Source: Porpolomopsis calyptriformis
Taxonomy: Eukaryota; Basidiomycota; Agaricomycetes; Agaricales; Hygrophoraceae
NCBI GenBank assembly: GCA_951640195.1
Contig: OX621164.1
Coordinates: forward strand, 2,833,098-2,897,097
Length of the DNA stretch: 64,000 nucleotides
Direction: 5' to 3'
The translations under genes were made by a program, and so were the position numbers. Shown piece after piece: positions 1 to 11,000 of this stretch; the stretch's first letter is position 1; each line of letters opens with the position of its first letter. The notes beneath the pieces were generated by a model. It did not search any database, had not been told where the DNA came from, and worked only from the letters and a program-made list of their open reading frames with translations.

Positions 1-112
1 ATATTAGGATATTTCTCCAACGGAACACACAAACTTGTCCGCCGTCTTTGAAAGCGTTCCGTGCCACCGTGCCATTTAAATACCTTCCAAACGATGCCAT
101 GTCCTCCCAGCC

Positions 113-1468
113 ATGCTTTCAAGCTTTCAAGTCCATACCTCCGATGAGTCCCTTGTCGTCGAACATCACGGTGACATTCGCTTGAGCGCCGCCAAAGATG
201 ATTCTCAAATCTCACTTGACATCTCCTTCTGCCTGTCCCCGTCTGCTTGGCCTGCGGTGAACTCGACAACTAGGCACACGCCTGACAAACGCGTAAACGA
301 AGAAAGATTGGAACGTCTCGGTGTGTCTTCGAAAATCGCTGGTGTACATACTCCCCAGCTAATATCGAGGCAGAAAAGCAACACGCGATGCTTCGGCAAG
401 TTCTTGGCAACTACCCTCCCATCTTGGCAAAGGTCATGGCGGATGACGCTTCAGCTCAGAGGAAGGCTTGTTTAGACTTGGGTTGCGGAAGCGGCGGCTG
501 GTTAGACTTTGCCCTTGTGCGCTTACAGTCTTACTAACCGACAGACCCAAGGATCATCGAAGTAGCTCGTCATTTTCCTAACTGCAGTGCTCTCGCTCTT
601 GATCTTTTCCCAATGCAATCTACGTCAGACCTTTTTCATATCTTGGGTGCTCCAGTATTTACCCTATCTTAGTTCCATGCCTCCGAACTGCAGGTAAGGA
701 TCCGCTTAATCCAGTCGTATCTTGGTTGCTGAGATGCTGCACTTCCCAAGGAGCGAGGTTGACGACATCAACCTTGGACTAGAACACCTCTATGGCCAAT
801 TCAATGTCGTCCATGCTCGTCTCCTTTCGGCCGGAGTAAGAGTCTATTTACCTTTCTTGTGGGAAAATTTGCTGATCTAGTGTAGATCAAAGACTTTCGT
901 AACCTCATTAATCAAATCACTCAAATTTTGCGACCCAGCGGTCTACTCATTCTCGCCGAACTCGATTTTCATGTTTACGATGGTAATAAGCAACGTTTCA
1001 AGGCCGGTACAAGTACTGTGAGTCCTCATTGGTGGGCCCGCTGGATGGTGTTTGCAAACATGGCAATACGCCAACGTGGCGGAAACCCCGAGGTCTCCTC
1101 TTACATGGCTCAGTGGGTCAGAGGACATGATTCGTTGGACAACGTTACATGTAAGGAGTACTGGATTCCTGCTTCCCCCTGGGTTCAAGGATCCGACACG
1201 GAATCTGTCCGGCAGAGATGTATCGGCCAGCTTATGCGGAAAGACATTATGGTCAGTCGATCTACCTCAACCACGGCCTTCGCTGACGATGTCGGTCCAC
1301 CAGGCTCTTGTAAGGTCCAGTCGACCGTTGCTACTCGGCAGTGGGCTTTTGGAAACTCTAGTCACGGAACTAGAAGACAATGCCATACGCGAACTGATGG
1401 ATGCAAAACTCCCACAATATCTCAGGATGCAAGTGGTGCACGCGCTGAAGCTCCCTAAGTCAAAATGA
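113..1468 (+). CDS. SAM-dependent methyltransferase, LaeA-like fungal family
   Basis: Spliced gene for a class I methyltransferase. Seen: a motif I, LDLGCGSGGW, encoded around 472-505; a following segment RIIEVARHFPNCSALALDL; then EVDDINLGLEHLYGQFNVVHARL at about 749-830, LRPSGLLILAELDFHVYD from 925, and REYWIPASPWV-like text near 1160. A 51-nt intron near 1252-1302 (GTCAGT...CCAG) joins this to the C-terminus LLLGSGLLETL...QYLRMQVVHALK. An intron near 321-358 links ERL to ANIEAEKQHAMLRQVLGNYPP. These blocks occur in the same order in many agaric methyltransferases of unknown substrate. Family knowledge says SAM binding; the acceptor cannot be told. The start codon is uncertain because the first about 70 codons are poorly conserved. 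The frame is intact once introns are removed, so it is not an obvious pseudogene. Confidence 0.72.
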
Positions 1469-1781
1469 ATCTTATTCTTGGACGAGTTTAACATTTGGAC
1501 ACCGTAACCATCTCGCCCGTGCTATGCCCGTTAACTGCACTCTTATCCGTCCCTCCTTATGAAATTTACCTGGGCTCATTCATTCCCTACAATTCATGTT
1601 CCCAATAAACAAGGGAAAGTCGAAATGAAATGCATATTGTAGAATGCATAGCATGTCACGACATCACTAAGGGCATGCGTTCTACGCTTAAACGGGCCTG
1701 AATTGCAACAAGGACAACACCACAAGAATGAGCATGTAAACCTCGATGGGTGTTGGGGTTCCTCGCATCATGTTGAAGCTG
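1469..1781. other. Intergenic, nothing recognised
   Basis: Spacer between the convergent methyltransferase gene and the minus-strand F-box/LRR-like gene. It should hold both 3' ends. No ORF, repeat or RNA gene was recognised. Confidence 0.5.
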
Positions 1782-2591
1782 TTATTTTAAGTTGGACCAG
1801 TGCTGTTGAGTGAAAAGGTGCTCTATCGAAGTCCACAAGGAACCCAAGTGGACCATACCATCTCGAGGGATTTCGAGCCATACATCTTCCACATGACGTG
1901 AGGTGATCTGAGAGAATAATGCGCACACCCAATCCAGAGAGGGAAAGTAATCCAACACGAGGTCAAGGTGAACCGAACCAAGATTGGTGTTGTGGGCTAG
2001 GTTGATGAGATTTGCGCAGACAGCTGTGAAACCAAATTAAATCAGTCAAATTTAAAACACCTAGTGAGATAACAAAATACACTATCCCGCTTCGAGGTTC
2101 CCAAAACATTCGGTTAGTCGGAGATCCTCAAGACGCGAACCTAGTGTCTTGAGCAGTTCGCCCACTGGTTGGCAATCCTGTGTATAGATTTTCAGGCGGA
2201 TACGTCAGGAGGTGACTCGAGGTGCAGAAGCTGATGGGAAAAATGCGATTTGTTGGTTGGTGGGATAACAGATTTCAACCCGCGGGTTGAAGGATTACTG
2301 GTTCATGATTCCCATCCATAAGTTAGGGGTCGCCAGAACCAATCGCAACAATTCAGTCTGAACGTTGAACCCTTGAGACATATTCGGAAGTGGAGAGATG
2401 CCATCTTCCTTAGGAAGGTTTCTCTCAAAAAGGGAGTAAAACAGGGGCTGTTTACTCAACAGAATATCCGAGATATAATTATTTATGAGCAAAAGTATGC
2501 AGACAAGTACGTGCAGTGTACAATATATCAGTACTGGTATTTGTAGATCGTCTTCAACCATGGCTGGGTAATTCAGCTCCTTGACCTCCAT
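1782..2591 (-). CDS. F-box/LRR-like fungal protein, probably incomplete
   Basis: The minus strand can be read as an exon starting MEVKELNYPAMVEDD (start 2591). Later segments include VGELLKTLGSRLEDLRLTEC (near 2100-2180) and NLGSVHLDLVLDYFPSLDWV (near 1930-2000), ending WSNLK-stop at 1782. Spaced leucine patterns with 'SRLEDLRL' and 'HVEDVWLEI' resemble the C-terminal leucine-rich part of agaric F-box proteins. No F-box was found at the N-terminus, and the exon junctions near 2290 and 2040-2100 are only approximate. It could be a short family member, a truncated copy or a decayed gene. Function, if any, would be substrate recognition in an SCF ubiquitin ligase by family analogy only. Confidence 0.4.
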
Positions 2592-3258
2592 GAATCTCGA
2601 GATAGGGTTTCGAAATGCCTATTTTTTCAGCCGCTTTTGTCGGAGACTTCCCTGCGTATGACCTTTTTCTCCCATACCCGTGTTACCAACTCCTCTGCCA
2701 AGCATTCCTCTTGTCTCACCCCTACCAACGCCACCACCACCACCATCTCTTCCAGGACCCAGGACCCACCCCAGAAATCACTATCGGCCCCGAATCTGGA
2801 GGGAAATCCATTTTCCAAGTACGTCCGCCGGACCGAAGAGCTCCAGACCCATAGAGTGGCGTTGAGCAAGGGAACTTTGTACCGAGGATGAGTTGCAATG
2901 CTTTCGTAGAAATCGGTGGAACGGCATTTGCGACACTAATATATTCCACACTTCCCTGGTGAGAGCGCGGATTTTTTTTCTTTTATATTCATCATTTCTA
3001 TACTACAAGCAATCGATGTGCCGAGACGCGGTGGCCGGTTCTGAGTTTACAGCAAAATTACTATATCTACAGAGGACAGCCCCTGCAACGGAGTTGGTGT
3101 GCTGTCAGGGCATCCCAGGGGCTTTGTGAGTATAGGGTAATTTCGGGATTTATTGATTTCTATGTGGTTGTAACGGTGCGTCCCTTGGGTGTATGTACTG
3201 GAGGACAGCACCAACTTGCCCTTTCTGTAAAGAAGCATCCGTCAGACCATCACATCTT
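2592..3258. other. Intergenic, no convincing gene
   Basis: About 670 bp with a short CCACCACCACCACC run near 2732 and pyrimidine-rich stretches. Overlapping small ORFs exist in several frames, but none resembles a protein family. Confidence 0.45.
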
Positions 3259-3513
3259 TCACATGTGGGAACGTGCATTGATCGTTGACTGCTCCGTCGT
3301 TGGCGCTCCAATCCTGCTCGAATTCTGACGCCGTTCACGACTCAAGCAATTTTCGACCAGACGGAGAAATGCTACCCCATCCCGCTCTTGCATGTCCAAC
3401 ATCTTATGTTCATTGAATTGGACTTGGAATTCGAGACCGTCGCAGAAGTCTCGGATGTCCCGAATATGGTGTGTAAAGCGTTCATAAAATCTTGCACAAT
3501 TGTTGACATCCAT
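3259..3513 (-). CDS. Unrecognised ORF fragment
   Basis: An 84-codon minus-strand reading frame beginning MDVNNCARFYERF. The same frame is open upstream through DDSHDELVDAE, so the true start is further 5' or in another exon. The part LDMQERDGVAFLRLVENCLSRERRQNSS has a charged, conserved-looking character and recalls a short block seen in agaric proteins of unknown function (impression, not verified). It stops at 3259 in poorly coding sequence, so this may be a gene remnant or one exon of an undetected gene. No function is proposed. Confidence 0.3.
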   Translation of the reverse strand: MDVNNCARFYERFTHHIRDIRDFCDGLEFQVQFNEHKMLDMQERDGVAFLRLVENCLSRERRQNSSRIGAPTTEQSTINARSHM

Positions 3514-4100
3514 TTCAGCATCGACAAGTTCGTCATGGGAGTCATCGCATCGTCAGAATTGTCAGAATTGTGCCAAACAGTGCCAATAAACAAAAACTGG
3601 AATATTTTCAGGATCATCACGTTTAGTCATCACATGACGTGCCCGGTAGGGTTGCTTTCTTACACCCTTAACAAATGGTCATGATCATGATCAGGCTATT
3701 TAATTTGCCATACAATTTACTATGTACTCGTTGAGAGTATATAGTGAATTTTATGGTAAATTGAATGATTTACGAAATGCTCAGAGCGCCCCCAAAAATT
3801 CCCGTCCCACCCCCTTGCACGGGGTGTGTGGCCATTAGACGGGGCTCGCAGAGAGGATACATCATCATTCCGTACCTCAACTCAAGGAGGCAGTCGCCCC
3901 CCCAACCACCGGCGTCGACATCGAATGAGCCAGGCTGCACAAATCACAAGGTGTGATCGGGTGTGCTCTCGCTCGCACGTCAAGGGAGGACTTTCTCCCG
4001 ATGTAAAGTCGAAGAGTCCAGACGCACCCGTGATCATGTTTTCAATTCAGACAGTATACGGAGCAAAGCTCCCAGATGTGGTCTGCCCAGGGTCTTGGGC
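3514..4100. other. Upstream region of the beta-trefoil gene
   Basis: No gene recognised between the ORF fragment and the TATA box of the beta-trefoil gene. The segment contains GATCATGATCATGATC-like short palindromic text near 3675-3695 and an AT-rich stretch at 3695-3770. Confidence 0.4.
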
Positions 4101-4108
4101 TATATAAG
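4101..4108 (+). promoter_or_regulatory. TATA box of the beta-trefoil gene
   Basis: TATATAAG lies 54 bp before the ATG at 4155, a normal distance for a core promoter with a short 5' leader. Confidence 0.7.
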
Positions 4109-4154
4109 AGCTGCGTTTGTCGCTTTAGAATGGCAGGATTACTACCATTTCATC

Positions 4155-4791
4155 ATGGCTCTCCCCAGCGGCACTTACAACATCATCAACGCAAACACGG
4201 GAAGGTATGCCAATTTGTCGGAGAGCGTAGTTGCGCCGTTCACTCCGATCATTGCGTGGACTTCCGCCGGGACCGGGGGAGATAATGAGAAGGTGAGATT
4301 TGTCCTCCTCTATCATTTTGTAGGCCTAATTTTGATCTCCTGTCTGAAGTGGGTGGTGACGGCCCAGGCAGGCGGTCTCTATACTATCCGAAGCAAATTG
4401 GACGCGAATGCATATGCTGGTGCCGACATCAATGCTTCAGTTCGTTGCATCTGGTGTTTCGCGCCCTCGCTTTGACCATTTCAAATAGGGTGGATTGATG
4501 GGTAACGGAACCCGTATTCAAATGTACGAAATCGTTCAAATCTCGGGGGGCTACAGGTGAGGGATCCAACGGTCCGTGCCATACAGGCGCATTATTAATA
4601 ATCTATTCCAGGGTGAAAATCGGCGGCGTTGACCTTACGTGGGTGCACGGAACTACTACCGACGCGGACGGATTGCGGGTAGGCTTAGACACACTTCTAA
4701 AGGACGAGTAAACTGACGCCACCACTCAAAGATCAAAGTCCGGCCTACTGGAACCGTCAATGAAGCGTGGAACATGGTGCAGGTTGCGTAG
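4155..4791 (+). CDS. Small ricin-B-like beta-trefoil protein (140 aa)
   Basis: Five exons: 4155-4292, 4350-4439, 4489-4556, 4612-4678 and 4732-4791, all with GT...AG ends, giving 140 residues in one frame. The protein starts MALPSGTYNIINANTGRYANL. It has repeated aromatic blocks NEKWVV (about 44-49), GLYTIRS and NEAWNMVQV at the C-terminus, the spacing typical of a single beta-trefoil of the fungal ricin-B-like/mycocypin group. There is no signal peptide, which is usual for cytoplasmic fungal lectins and protease inhibitors of this fold. Family members bind sugars or inhibit proteases; which applies here cannot be read from sequence. No enzymatic or pore-forming domain is fused. The TATA box 54 bp upstream suggests regulated expression. 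A second family member is not present in the window. Confidence 0.75.
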
Positions 4792-5822
4792 CCGACGGTT
4801 GACGCCGAGTTGGAGATGAAAGGCCGAAGTTTCGTTGCTCGTGCAGCATGAATGTACTTGTATTTTGGTTTGACTGTGTCTCATCTATGCTCCTGTTGGA
4901 TTTCTCGTACTTACGGTCCGTTTACTTTGCGGATTCGTACCTACCTCGCTACGTAAAAAAACAAAATGAAAATGCTGTGTATTCTGTTCGAACCGACGTG
5001 CTTGCTAAGCCACCATGAGAATGATTGTGAGGACAACATATTAGTGATGCAAATTCCGGTGGAACCAAGAAACAAAGGGCAGAACTTGATGAAACACGGG
5101 CTGAGGCCGGCTCTTAGTCTCTCTCGTACCTCATGTTTAAAAGAAGCCGTCATCTCCTCTGTCAGGAGATCGAGAGTTGGAGAAGTGTTTCTTACGTTCT
5201 GGAAATGGATTGTTAGTTGCAAGATAGAAGCGATAAATTTCTCCAAAAGATTGCACCAAAGACAGGGGTAAAATTGAATTTCACTCCTATTCCGTCGTGT
5301 GCTTCGACTCAGGCTCATTTTCGTCCCCATCTTCACTATTGCGATCTACATTTTCGGTGCCGGGGCGTCTTCGAGCAACCACCAGTCTGGTAGGTTCCAA
5401 TGTGATAAAGGTATGACACATTTGGAGAATGGACGCGTCGGTTACGGCTATAGTGTCTATCCCAGACGTCGTATCCACCGCCCTCCGGATCATCATGCTG
5501 AGGTGGATCGATGATCACCGAGGTCAGAAAGAGGAAGGGAAGTGGATGAGCTGGTTCTTGTTCAGCTTTATTTGATTCCTTTGCGCGTCCGAGAAAACCC
5601 CGTTTCCGAAAGATACGTCCGGAGAATATGTCTGGGCTCATTCGTGATTTGGTTGAAACTGGGAAGTGGTATTTAACCAACCAATTGATTTCCTGCAAGA
5701 GGATCAATGTGTACTCTCACAGCCAGCACCCGAACTTGCCAGCGTCGCAAACATGACCAATCGCAACGTAGGAAAAACCGGCATATTCAGAAGTGGAGGA
5801 AAACTCTAATAACGAATATTAA
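4792..5822. other. About 1 kb without a recognised gene
   Basis: Two minus-strand ORFs of 120-130 codons (4941-5336 and 5336-5707) overlap in different frames but show no family resemblance. The region lies between the 3' ends of the convergent beta-trefoil and CSN2 genes. Confidence 0.4.
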
Positions 5823-7849
5823 TCAACTCCATCTCCCATCCAGGTCTCGAAACCCAAACACATCCGAAGATAACGACTCAGGTGCACGGTTAGTCCCCCC
5901 AACCTTGGTCACCACCGCAGAATGCACAGACACTAGCGTGTCGGTCCATTTCATCAATGCGGCGTAGCGTTTCTTTTCTAAAATTTCCCTGAAAGAGATC
6001 ACAATCAGGATCGACCAGACGAACAAAATGCTAAACAACGACATACTTTCGATCAAGTTCTAGCCTCATTCCAACCTGATCAATTCGACCTTCCACTTTT
6101 CCTTCCAAGATCAATCCCACGAGCAGTTCCTCGACCTCTTCAACGGGCACATTCAGTTGCTAGTAGATCATTCCGCATCAAGGACACGATCTGCAGAAAG
6201 TTAATGGTAAAGCGTGATGATCGTACCTTGCCTAAGAATGTCAATTCGAGTCGAGTGTACGGCTTGATGAGATCGATAAGATACTGCGTCCGTAAGCTCC
6301 GCAGAAGTTCACCAATATACGCTCGGATAAAGGCATCATCCATGATGGTGGAACGGTTATCTGTATGGAGACTGCATGTCAAAATGTTGCAGATAAACAT
6401 AACTATACGAGGAAAAACCTTGCAATATCTTCTCTGCTGAATGAACTTCCCGGCGTTGATAGGCATCAACAAGATCCGTCATCGCCTTAATTTGCGGGTC
6501 ATTTTTGTAACTGCGAAGTGGTTAGGAATCCAATCACTAACCAAGGAAGATTAACTCACGGTTTGGTTTCTTGACTGTCGAAAGGATTGACCTCACTCCC
6601 AGTGAGCATGTTGGCAAGAACAAGGTATTTAAGAACTTGAATCCGCTGCGGCGAACCGGCTTCATCGTAGTTTCGAAATGATTCGAAAAAATCTTCGCTG
6701 GCTCGGTTCCATTGCCCTTTAAAGCAAGGTTGGGTGACTGAGAATTAGGGTCAGCTTTGACTCACGTTCTCCCATCCACATCTTTCCGCCACATTCCTTG
6801 ATAACGCCCATGATTCGTGGATGAGGAATGGCCGAACGAACGTCATTGGTGGCGTTGTAAATTTCCTGCCAATAAACGTTGAAGTCCTTGGTGAGACTCT
6901 AAATGGGTGGAATGGACCTTCAGTTTCTTGAAATTTCTCGTCTCGTTGTACATCTGGATCTCGAGAGCATAAATCTCGAGAAGTTGGGTTCCTCGTTGTG
7001 ATTGGTCGTCGCTATCGGCATTAGCTCGAGTGGCATTATGAAGATCGCGAATCAACTGGAAGAATTTGAGGACTTGAGGTAATGGTTAGCTAGTGAAACA
7101 AAAGAACGAACCTTCGATAGACGAGTAAACTCTTTGCGATCAAGCCAGAGCTTTGCAAGTTTTAAGTTCGTTTTCACAGAAAGGCGCTTTGACAAAGGTG
7201 GGTTCGAAGAAAAGATGTTCAGTCAAACAGACCAACCTCGTTCTTTGCCTCCTCCAGAGCATCTTTGGTTGCTTGATAAAACTGCTCGAGTACATCAACT
7301 TCTACGGGACCGCCCTTTCCTCCACCGACATAGTCTAGAATACCGTTGATGGTTTTCTCTGAATAATTCCGCGTGACAGCAGACTTGGTGTACGTCAGAA
7401 GCTGAATATAAGTCTTTAAAGCATGACTTGGGCGTCGAAGTGTGAGGAATAAGAGCTTCGTAGACTGTTTGAGAGCTTTGAAACCCCTGCGTGCGCCAAA
7501 CCACAACGTCAACAGAAACAGGAGATAGGAAACAAAAACGAAGGCACCAGTCTCCTTTCTCTGTTTCCTGGTCCACGATGGCACGAAAGTCTTTCAGCGC
7601 CTCCTCTGGATTATCTTCTTTCTTCGCTGCGCGGACCGTGAGAACCAAATCGGAGAAAGAGGGGAGATGCACAGACACTTTGCCGTATAATACATGTTTT
7701 CGACATCGGCGCTCCCTGATTGGTTCCCTTCATCATCGTCCGAGTAATCGAACTCCTGGTAAAATGAGTACGACCAACATCGTCAGACGAGCAGAAAAAC
7801 GCACATCGTCCTCGCTGCCTTGCATGTAGTCGGCATCGTCTTCATCCAT
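5823..7849 (-). CDS. csn2: COP9 signalosome subunit 2 (CSN2)
   Basis: CSN2 is the scaffold subunit of the COP9 signalosome, which removes NEDD8 from cullins and so controls SCF ubiquitin ligases. The exons read in family order. They start with [15 protein letters not shown] at 7849, then [10 protein letters not shown] and the near-invariant [21 protein letters not shown] (about 7330-7400). [20 protein letters not shown] (6930-7000) and [22 protein letters not shown] (about 6490-6600) follow. The PCI-domain part is [32 protein letters not shown] (6240-6370), and the end is [24 protein letters not shown] before the stop at 5823. There are about ten short introns. The last residues after VVTKVG are longer than usual and may include an unrecognised intron. 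Divergent with SKI2 across 223 bp. Confidence 0.93.
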
Positions 7850-8072
7850 GGCCAGGTTCTGCGTCAAAGAATTGAAGATATTTAACTATTCACACTTGAC
7901 TTGGAAAGACTCACCTAATTTACGATAGTACTCTTGCACGTCGTCTCTATCAGCTTCAACTAGCGAAAACTAGGAAATGGTTTGAGGTAAACTTCCTTTC
8001 AAGCGCTTAGCCTACGAGGGGCACGTGCACTGCTTTACTTGATTCAGGTCCAAACCCGCGATCGTACAACAG
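7850..8072. promoter_or_regulatory. Shared CSN2/SKI2 upstream region with E-box
   Basis: A 223-bp spacer between divergent start codons must hold both promoters. It contains a CACGTG palindrome at 8022-8027. Because the first SKI2 exon is weakly conserved, the right border is approximate. Confidence 0.5.
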
Positions 8073-11000
8073 ATGGATGCAGAACATCGGCGAAATCTCA
8101 ACCAGCAGATCGTACATCACAAGTGCAGCGAAGATGCTCAGACTATTCTCAATACTCTCGGGCTAAATGGGCTGCCATCGCGAGAATCGGTTCATTCGCA
8201 TATAGAGGAGAGGTTACTGCTACCTCAAGAAATGCTTCCAGACCACTGGTTACCTTTGTATCAAATGTACGAAGGCCCATAGCTCATCTCGCCAGCCTGG
8301 ATTGACCACTACTGCCAGACACTGGCACCATCTCCTTTCCATTCCTGCTTTGCTCACATGTCAGCCGTCACCTCCACCAACAAGTTTGTCATTTATTCGC
8401 ACTGGACTGAATGGTCGCGTAACTGGCTATGAAAAAGTGCGTCTTTGGCTGAGTTTACCTCCAGGCCCTCTTCCCATTCCATTCATACTCTCCCTCAGAC
8501 AGCCCACCCTCCTATTTCTAGTGGTTTGACTTCAACCTCTCTAGATCGGGCGCCAGGTCCCAGTAATAATTTTGTGAGGGGAAAGTCTAGTTACATTCCT
8601 TTTCGGCCTGGCGGTCTCGGTGATGTGCTACTGGATCATGGGAATGAATTACCCACCAGCGGTTGCAAGAAAGGACTGAGGACTGTCCCTCCCGGATTCA
8701 GCCGCGGGCTGCTTCTCCCTGGGGACGAGCCCGAAGGTGATGGTCGATTGCTGGAAGAATTTTTGGTTACAAAGCAGAGTGAAATGGTATCTTTTGCTCT
8801 CACTTTATGGCTTTGTGGCAATGAGCTTTGGTGTGCTTTTAGCCAACACCGCCAGATCAAGAGCGCGACCAATTCAACTCTCCGCTGGTGGGAAAACCCT
8901 TAGAAATTGATGATTTATTGCCAACAACGGTGAGATAACGAAAACTATGGACTCATTTGACTGATCCTAGCAAACTTCTGGCAGCGAACTCACTTGAGTC
9001 CAGTTGTGCCTACTCGCCGACGTGTACGTGCTGATATTCAGAAACGAGACTGGGCCCATATAATTGATGTCAAAAATCCGATGTCCAACTTCCACGAGCT
9101 TGTGCCGGAAATGGCACACAAGGTATTTTTCTCCGAGGTGTAATTATTATTATGTTGAAGATGACTGGCAATTAGTACCCTTTCGAGCTTGACACTTTCC
9201 AGAAAGAAGCTGTTTACCACCTGGAAATGGGCGACTCCGTCTTTGTGGCAGCTCACACGTCAGCTGGCAAAACTGCGGTTGCCGAATATGCTATTGCGCT
9301 AGCCGCTCAACATATGACGCGGTAGGTCTCGATTATAAAGCTTTCAATGGCTCCGTTTATTGGTTTGTTTCTTCACAGAGCCATCTATACGTCTCCCATC
9401 AAGGCACTTTCCAATCAGAAATTTCGTGATTTTAAGCAAACTTTTTCCTCAGCTTCAGTTGGAATCTTGACAGGAGATGTCCAAATCAACCCCGAGGCTA
9501 GTTGCCTTATAATGACCACGGAAATTTTGCGAAGTATGCTCTACAAGGGTGCAGATCTTATTCGTGATGTCGAGTTTGTCATATTTGACGAAGTTCACTA
9601 CGTTAACGACGCCGAAGTAAGTAATGCCTCCAACTCGCTATGAATGGGAAATTTGACTGTTTTTAGAGAGGTGTTGTATGGGAGGAAGTTATTATTATGC
9701 TTCCGGAGCATGTCAATATCATTCTTTTATCAGCAACCGTACCTAATACCCGAGAATTTGCAGATTGGGTTGGGTAGGTTGACAGTTGGTCATTACAACT
9801 CAGCTTGATTCAACATATCATAGGAGGACGAAGAAGAAAGATGTGTATGTGATTTCGACGCCACAGCGACCTGTACCCCTGGAACATTACTTGTATGCCG
9901 GGCGCGAAATGTACAAGATTGTAGATGCTGACAAGAACTTCCTCTCCAAAGGGTGAGTTGCTGTTGCCACTTCGCATCCCAGTAAACTTGAACGCAGAGT
10001 AGTTACCAAGAGGCTGGCGATGCTTTGAAGCGGAAACAAGATAAAGAGCGGGCCGCTGGTGGTTTACCACCTATACAACGAGTGGGAGCTCGGGGTGCGG
10101 CTGCATCGCAGCGAGGACAACATCGTGGTGGTTTCCCCTCCCGAGTCGGAGCACGAGGCTCCGCTCCGCCGGTTTCAGGAGCTCGGGGTGGAGGAGCCCC
10201 CCCTCGAACTATGCATGTGGCGACTGACAAGCATTTATATGTCCACCTCCTAGGCCACCTTCGAAAAAAAGCACTATTGCCGGTTGTTATCTTCACGCTC
10301 TCGAAGAAACGTTGCGAAGAGAATGCGGCGACTCTCACAAATGCTGATCTCTGCACCGCAGTAGAAAAGAGTGAGGTGCATGTCACAATCGAGAGAGCCC
10401 TTTCTCGTTTGAAAGGTCAGTTTCCCAGTTATGGGTACTTGCAACCTTAACGTGTCGAAACGCAGGCTCTGATAAAAAACTTCCTCAAATTGGGAGAATG
10501 CGAGACCTTCTTTCTCGTGGTATAGGAGTCCATCATGGGGGACTTCTGCCCATTGTCAAAGAGGTTCGATGTTCAGAGTTGTGGGAAAGTCGACTATTTT
10601 AACCCCAATTTCTTTACTCAGGTTGTGGAGATCCTTTTTGCGCGCGGGTTAGTAAAAGTCCTGTTTGCTACAGAAACTTTCGCTATGGTATTCATTTCGC
10701 CAACATTGCTTGACTTGTTTGGTAACCTCTCCTAGGGTGTTAACATGCCCACAAGATGTGTTGTATTTTCAAGCATCCGGAAGCATGATGGCCGTAACTT
10801 TAGGGATATTCTCCCAGGAGAATACACTCAAATGGCTGGTCGTGCCGGTCGTCGTGGTCTAGATACCACAGGAACGGTGATAATTGTAGCGAACGATACT
10901 CTCCCAGAGGTACGCTACACAATTTCCCAGCGTTCTTACCTTAACAGTGGATTTCAGCAAGTAACTTTGCTGACAATGATGCTTGGAACACCTGCCAAAC

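Noticed and set aside
4941..5707. Two overlapping minus-strand ORFs as a gene
   Set aside because: No convincing splice junction or family resemblance; composition is like non-coding sequence.
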